Source of the DNA: DAOTXN01 sp034435435
GTDB taxonomy: Bacteria > Chloroflexota > Anaerolineae > S140-20
Length of the DNA: 53,037 nt
Direction of reading: 5' to 3'
NCBI GenBank assembly: GCA_034435435.1
Contig: DAOTXN010000001.1
Coordinates: 1 to 53,037 of the forward strand
Part shown: positions 48,148-53,037 of the stretch, piece after piece
Layout of the letters: each line of letters begins with the position of its first letter
How positions within the stretch are numbered: the stretch's first letter is position 1
Made by a program: the position numbers and the translations under genes
The notes under the pieces: model-generated
What the model was told of the DNA's origin: nothing
Databases searched by the model: none
The model's input: only the letters and a program-made list of their open reading frames with translations

Positions 48148-49770
48148 CTAGTCTTCGGCCTTGAAGGAATGATATTGCGGCGTGCCATGAGGCGTCGTCG
48201 CCGGCAGCAGGCCGGGCTTGTAGGCATACGTCATGACGCCGTGCGTGATCCACACGGTCTGAGCGGCCTCATCCCAGATCTTTTGCATCTCGATGTAGAG
48301 TTGAGCGCGTTCTTTTTCGTCCAGGGTGGTGAGGGCCTGGTAGTGCAGCTCATCGTAGCGCTCGTCGCACCAGCTTTGGGTGTTCCACACCGCCACCTGG
48401 TCGCAGGTGAACCACATCGTGGCCCAGGTCGGGTCGGGGTTCATCGAATAGTTGCTGGTGAGCAACTGGTTGTTTTTGGCGGCTTCTTCACCAAAGCTGA
48501 GCGTCCAGTAGCTATTGGAATCCATCGGGTTCAGCTCCAGGTTGATCCCAATGTCTTTGAGGTTCTGCTGCACGATCTCGCCCCAGGTGCGGTATTCACT
48601 GGTGTCTTGCAGGTCGAGGCGCAGGTCGAGGCTTTCGAGTCCGGCCGCGGCCATGTACTCTTTGGCCTTTTCCACGTCGCGCTCATAGCAGGGGGCGTCT
48701 GCCCAGTAGCCCACGAGACCTGGCGGGATCAGGGCGCATTCGCGCTCGGCCTGGCCCAGGTAGGTCGCCTGCAAGATGCTGGGCACGTCGATGGCATAGA
48801 TGATGGCCTTGCGCACGTTGATGTCTTGCAGCTTTTCATTGGCGACGTTCAGTGCGATCCAGCGATAGCGCAGCGAGGGCTTTTTCCAGACTAAAAAGTC
48901 GGGGTTGCTCTCAAAACGCTCCACCGAAGGCAGGCTGATGCGCGTCCAATCCAGCTCGCCCGCTTCGAGGGCCACTTCGGCCGCCTTGTCGTCTTCGATC
49001 CAGATCAAGTGAATTTCGTCATAGTATGGCTCTTCGCCAAAGTAGTCGGGGTTCTTTTTGAGGATGACCCGGTCTTGCGGGCGCCACTCGTCGAAAATAT
49101 AGGGACCGGTGCCGATCATGTTGGTGGCCATGCCTTCCAGACCGACCTCTTCGGCCCATTTTTTGGACAGGATAGTGCCGCTGCCCACCGGCAGGGTGGA
49201 GGTCCACAGTGGGGCAAAGGGTTCCTTGAGCACAATTTTTCCGTTGTACTTGTCGATGATCTCTACGTGGTCCAGCGTGGCCCAGTCGTCGGCGTATACA
49301 GCGTCCAGATCGGGATCGATGAAGCGTTCAAAGGAGAACTTGACGTCCTCGGTGGTCAGCTCGCCGTAGCCCTTGTGGAACATGACCCCTTCTTTGAGCT
49401 TGAAGGTGATCACCAGCCCGTCTTCCGATTGCTCAATGGACTCAACCAGCTCGTTGCAGATATCGTAAGAGTTGGGGCAATAGCGCACCAGGCCGTTGGT
49501 CACGGCGTTGGCGACGACGGTGTCGTTTTCAGAGATCTGGAACGCGGGATCCATGTTTTGGATGTCGCTGTACAGCCGCACACGCAGCACCTTTGGCTCG
49601 GCGGGTTTTGGCGTTTCGGTGGGGGGGGGCGGCGGCTGCGTGGCTTCTTCAGATTTAACGGTCGGCGCGGGCGGTTCGGTGGCTTTTTCCTCCTCGCCGC
49701 CGCAGGCCGTTAGCAGCAGGCTCATCACGATCAACACACTCAAGAGCGACCATAGGATACGTTTGGTCAT
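48148..49770 (-). CDS. Family 5 solute-binding lipoprotein of the ABC importer
   Basis: 540 residues. Signal peptide II with lipobox 'LLTAC' (Cys23), an acidic/Pro-rich linker, then the SBP_bac_5 fold: 'LRVRLYSDIQNMDPAFQISEND', 'LKEGVMFHKGYGELTTEDVKFSFER', 'PYYDEIHLIWIEDDKAAEVALEAGELDW', 'VRKAIIYAIDVPSILQ'. It captures peptides, nickel, sugars or betaine-like solutes outside the membrane; the ligand cannot be read from sequence, though genes upstream suggest a quaternary amine or a conjugate of one. Start with an aaggaggaaggtaaa site. Follows the second MttB-like gene by 123 bases. Confidence 0.93.
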   Translation of the reverse strand: MTKRILWSLLSVLIVMSLLLTACGGEEEKATEPPAPTVKSEEATQPPPPPTETPKPAEPKVLRVRLYSDIQNMDPAFQISENDTVVANAVTNGLVRYCPNSYDICNELVESIEQSEDGLVITFKLKEGVMFHKGYGELTTEDVKFSFERFIDPDLDAVYADDWATLDHVEIIDKYNGKIVLKEPFAPLWTSTLPVGSGTILSKKWAEEVGLEGMATNMIGTGPYIFDEWRPQDRVILKKNPDYFGEEPYYDEIHLIWIEDDKAAEVALEAGELDWTRISLPSVERFESNPDFLVWKKPSLRYRWIALNVANEKLQDINVRKAIIYAIDVPSILQATYLGQAERECALIPPGLVGYWADAPCYERDVEKAKEYMAAAGLESLDLRLDLQDTSEYRTWGEIVQQNLKDIGINLELNPMDSNSYWTLSFGEEAAKNNQLLTSNYSMNPDPTWATMWFTCDQVAVWNTQSWCDERYDELHYQALTTLDEKERAQLYIEMQKIWDEAAQTVWITHGVMTYAYKPGLLPATTPHGTPQYHSFKAED

Positions 49771-49893
49771 TTTACCTTCCTCCTTTGCATGAAAAACAAG
49801 AAATTGTCGCCTGTGCGACCCATTCGCTTTTCTCTGATCTCATCACCTCCTCGCAGAACCCGAGTAGGTCAAGATGCCATCTTGCCTACATTC

Positions 49894-51333
49894 TCAATTC
49901 CTCACCAGCTCGCGGCGTGCGCGGGCTATGATGTCGTCCAAATGACGGCCCACGTCGGCGGGCAACGGTTCGACGTGGTGCGTGCGCAACAATTCTCTCG
50001 CGCGCTCGCGGGCGCGTTCGACCACGCCAGGCGCGGCGTCATCAGTGGCGTCGGCGCGACTGCTGACTCGAGGCGTCCAAATCGCACCTTTGCGCATCTG
50101 TTTCGCCGTGTGCAGCTCGCCCAAAAAGACGCCGTCGCGGGGGATGACAGTTTTCATCACGTCAAAAGCCAGCGTTTCCTGGCTAACCTCGACCCCCGCG
50201 ATGATATGCTTTATCAATCCCACCATCTCGTCGTCAATAACGGCAATTTCTAAACTGCCGGCCAGTCCACTGGCCGCCCCCCCCACCCCCGACAGAATGT
50301 CCACCCCGGCCAGGGCGGGGATCATGGCGTTGGCCAGCCGCTCGTAGGCGAACTGCGGGTCGAGCCGGTTGGCGCTGGTGCACAGCCCGTAGGCGTCACA
50401 TGGCAGGCCCAGTCGGCGGGCCAGTTGTCCGGCGCATGCCCCGGCCATACCCACCTCTGGCCCGCCCCAGGACGAGACGGCCGTGCGCAAATCGATGGGG
50501 TTGACCCGCGAGCAATAGACCACCGGCAGGCCAGGCCACACGGCGGCGACGATGACAAAGCTGGCCAACACCTCGGCGTGCTGCTGGGCCAGCGCGCCGG
50601 CCAGCGTGATGGGGCCGGTCGCGCCCAACGACGGCGCGGGCAGCGCGTGAAACGGCGTGCCTGATTCGGCGACGGCCATAATCGAAGCCGTTACGTCGTG
50701 GGTGAACGTCAATGGGCTGACCGGCGAGACGCTGATGGACATGGTCGGGTGGGACCGGTAGGCCTCCATTCCGCCGCAGCAGGCCGCCGCCATCTCGACC
50801 ACATAGGGCACGTATTCAGGTTTTTCGATGGCCGCCGATGAAAAGGGCTTGCGCGTGTGGCGCAGCACGACTTCGGTCGAGGCCACGGTCAGCAGCGCGG
50901 GATGCACGTCTTGGGGGCCAAACAGCGGGATCACCACGTCCACGTGGGGCAGCGCGTCGAGCAAACGGGTGACTTGGGCCGCATCGTGCAAGGTGGCCGG
51001 GCGGCGTTGGCCGGTTTCCAGGTCGTAAATAAAGGGTGGGCCGCCGCTGTTGTGAAAACGGACTTGCCCGTCGCCAAAACTAAACGCGGGCGAGCCGTCT
51101 TTATTGTAAAACTCGGTGTGCGAGGTGAGGTTGTCCAGCGCCCAATGCACGACCTCGCGCGGGATAAAAACGCGCCCTTTTTCTACCCGGCAGCCGCGCC
51201 CGTGGAGCATCTCGGTCGCCCTGGCGTGCTGAAGTGAGATACCCACCTCGTCCAGCAGGCGATAGGCGGTTTCTTCAATTTGGTCCAGCGCCACGTCCGA
51301 GAGAACTTGGAGCCTCAGCCGGTTTTCGAGCAT
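49894..51333 (-). CDS. MttB-family (trimethylamine methyltransferase-like) protein, copy 1
   Basis: 479 residues of the COG5598 family. Opens 'LSDVALDQIEETAYRLLDEVGISLQHARATEML', with 'FHNSGGPPFIYDLETGQRRPATLHD', 'SPVSPLTFTHDVTASIMAVAE', 'APSLGATGPITLAGALAQQHAEVL', 'PRDGVFLGELHTAKQMRKG' (pieces given for length). The frame is continuous, with no internal TAG, so it is a non-pyrrolysine member, like MtgB of glycine betaine demethylation. It probably moves a methyl group from a quaternary amine to a corrinoid protein; no corrinoid protein gene is in the window. Similar along its whole length to the next gene. Confidence 0.88.
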   Translation of the reverse strand: MLENRLRLQVLSDVALDQIEETAYRLLDEVGISLQHARATEMLHGRGCRVEKGRVFIPREVVHWALDNLTSHTEFYNKDGSPAFSFGDGQVRFHNSGGPPFIYDLETGQRRPATLHDAAQVTRLLDALPHVDVVIPLFGPQDVHPALLTVASTEVVLRHTRKPFSSAAIEKPEYVPYVVEMAAACCGGMEAYRSHPTMSISVSPVSPLTFTHDVTASIMAVAESGTPFHALPAPSLGATGPITLAGALAQQHAEVLASFVIVAAVWPGLPVVYCSRVNPIDLRTAVSSWGGPEVGMAGACAGQLARRLGLPCDAYGLCTSANRLDPQFAYERLANAMIPALAGVDILSGVGGAASGLAGSLEIAVIDDEMVGLIKHIIAGVEVSQETLAFDVMKTVIPRDGVFLGELHTAKQMRKGAIWTPRVSSRADATDDAAPGVVERARERARELLRTHHVEPLPADVGRHLDDIIARARRELVRN

Positions 51334-51354
51334 GGGTTATCAATTCCCTTTATT

Positions 51355-51409
51355 CACCGCAGAGACGCAGAGCCGGAAAAACCACGGCGCGTTCTGCGTC
51401 TCTGCGGTG
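51355..51409. repeat. 17-base-arm inverted repeat between the two MttB genes ('accgcagagacgcag' type)
   Basis: Perfect arms at 51355-51371 and 51393-51409 with a 21-base loop. The word 'cgcagagacgcagag' is a common dispersed element in bacterial genomes. No T run follows on the minus strand. Confidence 0.75.
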
Positions 51410-51410
51410 G

Positions 51411-52841
51411 TCAAGATTTTATCAATTCGCGGCGCGCCCGGGCCATAATGTCGTCCAGGCAGCGGATGACGTCTTCCGGTAACGGTTCGACCTCATGGGT
51501 CTGGAGCAGTTCTCTGGCCCGCGCCCGCGCCCGCTCGACCACGCCCACCCCACCGTCGCTGGTCGAGGTGGTGCGCTCACTCACGGTGGGAATCCAGATG
51601 GCCCCTTTGCGCACCTGGCGCACGGTGTGCAGCTCGCCCAAAAAGACGCCGTCGCGGGGAATCACTTCGCGCATCACGTCAAAGGCCAATGTCTCGTCGT
51701 TCACGGCGCAACCTGCCAGGACGTGCTTGATCAGGCTGATGATTTCGTCGTCGATCACGGCGATATCCAGCCCGCCAGCCATTACACTGTCGGTGCTGCC
51801 CACGCCCGACATGATGTCAATGCCGGCCAGCGCCGCCGGAAAGGTGTTGGCGAGCTTTTCGTAGGCGAATTGCGGGTCCATCCGGCTGGAACTGGTGCAC
51901 AGGCCGAAGGAGTCGCAGGGCAGGCCCAAGCGGTGCGCCAACTGGGTGGCGCACACGGCCGTGACGCCGATCTCTGGCCCGCCCCACGACGAGACCGCCG
52001 TGCGCAGGTCAATGGGGTTGATGCGCGAGCAGTAGGTCACGGGCAGGCCGGGCCGCACGCAGGCCGCGATGACGAAACTGGCCAGCACTTCGGCGTGTTG
52101 TTGGGCCAGCGCCCCCGCCAGCGTAACCGGCCCGGTCGCGCCCAGCGAAGGCGCGGGCAACGAGTTAAAGGGCGTACCCGACTCGGCCACGGCGATGATG
52201 GTGGCCGTCACATCTTGGGTAAACGTGAGCGGGCTGACCGGCGAGACGCTGATGTACATATTGGGGCGAGCCTGATAAGCTTTCATTCCGCCGCAGCAGG
52301 CCGCCGCCATCTCGACCACGTAGCGCACGTCTTGGGGCCGGTCGATGGCCGCCGCCGAAAAGGGTTTGCGTGTGTGGCGGATGAGCGCGTCGGTGGAGGC
52401 CACCGCCAGCAGATCGGGCGGCGCGTCTTGCGGCCCCAGCAGCGGGATCACCACGTCCACGTGAGGCAAGGCGTCGAGCAGGCGCGTGGCATCGGCGACG
52501 TCTTGCAACGTGGCCGGGCGCCGCCGGCCATCCAGGTCGTAGAAAAAGGGCAGACCGCCTGCGTTGTGAAAACGCAACTGCCCACTGCCCAGGCTGAAAG
52601 CCGGCGAGCCGTCGCGGTAATAAAAATCGTTGTGCGGCGTGACATGGTCCAGCGCCCAAACGACGACGTCGCGCGGGATGTATACCCGCTCTCGTTCCAG
52701 ACGGCAGCCGCGCCCGTGCAACATTTCGGCCGCCCCGGCGTGCTGCAGCGCGACGCCTACCTCGTCCAGCAAACGGTAGGCGGTGTCTTCGATCCGGTCG
52801 AGGGCCTGGTCAGACAGGAAGCGAAGCTGGTGCTCTGACAT
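51411..52841 (-). CDS. MttB-family (trimethylamine methyltransferase-like) protein, copy 2
   Basis: 476 residues from ATG 52841 (aaaagga 10 bases before); the extension to 52940 covers the promoter region and is rejected. It is colinear with copy 1: 'SDQALDRIEDTAYRLLDEVGVALQHAGAAEMLHGRGCR', 'FHNAGGLPFFYDLDGRRRPATL', 'APSLGATGPVTLAGALAQQHAEVL', 'PRDGVFLGELHTVRQVRKG'. Again no in-frame TAG. Tandem copies could take different substrates or work as a hetero-oligomer. First gene of the operon MttB2-MttB1-binding protein-permeases-ATPase. Confidence 0.88.
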   Translation of the reverse strand: MSEHQLRFLSDQALDRIEDTAYRLLDEVGVALQHAGAAEMLHGRGCRLERERVYIPRDVVVWALDHVTPHNDFYYRDGSPAFSLGSGQLRFHNAGGLPFFYDLDGRRRPATLQDVADATRLLDALPHVDVVIPLLGPQDAPPDLLAVASTDALIRHTRKPFSAAAIDRPQDVRYVVEMAAACCGGMKAYQARPNMYISVSPVSPLTFTQDVTATIIAVAESGTPFNSLPAPSLGATGPVTLAGALAQQHAEVLASFVIAACVRPGLPVTYCSRINPIDLRTAVSSWGGPEIGVTAVCATQLAHRLGLPCDSFGLCTSSSRMDPQFAYEKLANTFPAALAGIDIMSGVGSTDSVMAGGLDIAVIDDEIISLIKHVLAGCAVNDETLAFDVMREVIPRDGVFLGELHTVRQVRKGAIWIPTVSERTTSTSDGGVGVVERARARARELLQTHEVEPLPEDVIRCLDDIMARARRELIKS

Positions 52842-52919
52842 AAGCGGGCGTTCCTTTTCTGATAGAACGATGGACAGAGGGAAAGAGCAAGGATGGATGG
52901 AGACGCGACCCTTTTGTTT

Positions 52920-52948
52920 AGAATAAACCGGCTTGGACAAACTGGCAA
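52920..52948 (-). promoter_or_regulatory. Promoter of the MttB-ABC operon
   Basis: Minus strand: TTGCCA (52943-52948), 17 bases, TATTCT (52920-52925), about 80 bases before the ATG. Confidence 0.55.
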
Positions 52949-53002
52949 CGCCCGAAAGCGGGAATCGGGTTCACCAGAAAGGGGTATTTAGCAGAGGTTG
53001 GA

Positions 53003-53020
53003 TTACCACAAATGTGGTAA
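53003..53020. promoter_or_regulatory. Perfect 18-base palindrome, likely repressor or activator site
   Basis: ttaccaca-aa-tgtggtaa: 8-base arms, 55 bases upstream of the -35 box. It resembles GntR-type operators (TGGT/ACCA core). A direct repeat of cgtgcg follows to the window end. It may serve this operon or a divergent gene outside. Confidence 0.55.
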
Positions 53021-53037
53021 CGTGCGACTAACGTGCG

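Noticed and set aside
51495..52838. 447-codon plus-strand frame opposite the MttB gene
   Set aside because: Antisense shadow; no start signal and no recognisable domain.
1..53037. tRNA, rRNA, CRISPR array, transposase, integrase or phage structural genes
   Set aside because: None found on reading the gaps; no T-loop-like ggttcgaatcc stretch or regularly spaced repeats seen.

Overview
The window reads as a chromosomal segment of a high-GC bacterium, most likely Chloroflexota (Anaerolineae or Caldilineae type). That placement is an inference. It rests on long Thr/Pro and Ser/Thr/Pro linkers in exported proteins, a Bacillus-type GAAC-N4-GTTC SOS box, serine genes linked to a DUF1015 gene, several TTGACA-17-TATAAT-like promoters, and many short intergenic repeats of the 'acacggat', 'gacaggat', 'gggtattgg' and 'gacgaagg' kinds. 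I saw no tRNA, rRNA, CRISPR array, transposase or integrase.

Layout. 1-3.7 kb: a receiver-like orphan, a TSUP permease, and an autoregulated ArsR-type regulator with an MFS exporter. 4.2-10.1 kb: one giant exported protein gene split by an in-frame TAG; it carries a ~565-residue tandem repeat, a dockerin-like domain and two cohesin-like domains. 10.2-11.4 kb: an RHH/HNH endonuclease gene pair between the giant gene and a duplicated piece of its 3' end. 11.6-15.4 kb: a serine operon (aminotransferase, serA, DUF1015) behind a sigma70 promoter and a glycine riboswitch. 15.5-20.8 kb: the glycine cleavage genes gcvH-gcvPA-gcvPB followed by a TumA/TumE-like toxin-antitoxin pair, an orphan HicB-like gene and an alpha/beta hydrolase. 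20.8-25.7 kb: a phasin-like protein, menG/ubiE, a short Hsp70, a Clp1-like kinase and a GH1 glycosidase. 25.7-32.2 kb: a minus-strand run of lipoprotein, gatB, a MazG-like pyrophosphatase, a type II restriction-modification pair (endonuclease frameshifted in an A7 run) and a small orphan. 32.2-34.7 kb: rnpB, and divergently a LexA-boxed operon of FtsK-like ATPase, small membrane protein and DUF6504-like protein. 34.7-37.6 kb: LarA-like racemase, Nudix hydrolase and D-2-hydroxyacid dehydrogenase. 37.9-40.5 kb: psuG, a nitrilase-family amidase and fdhD. 40.5-41.0 kb: remnants of three broken genes. 41.1-43.9 kb: a second TumA/TumE-like pair translationally coupled to a CocE/NonD hydrolase. 44-53 kb: two tandem MttB-family methyltransferases, a family-5 solute-binding protein, two permeases and a fused double ATPase, all one way.

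How the genes work together. A serine/glycine/one-carbon theme runs through the window: serine synthesis under a glycine sensor, glycine cleavage, and MttB-like demethylases that could feed methyl groups to a corrinoid/folate pool. The most interesting candidate systems are the SOS-boxed FtsK-like/DUF6504-like operon, the TAG-split dockerin-cohesin surface protein, and the MttB pair linked to an oligopeptide-type ABC importer. All functions are read from sequence motifs and family knowledge; no database search was run.
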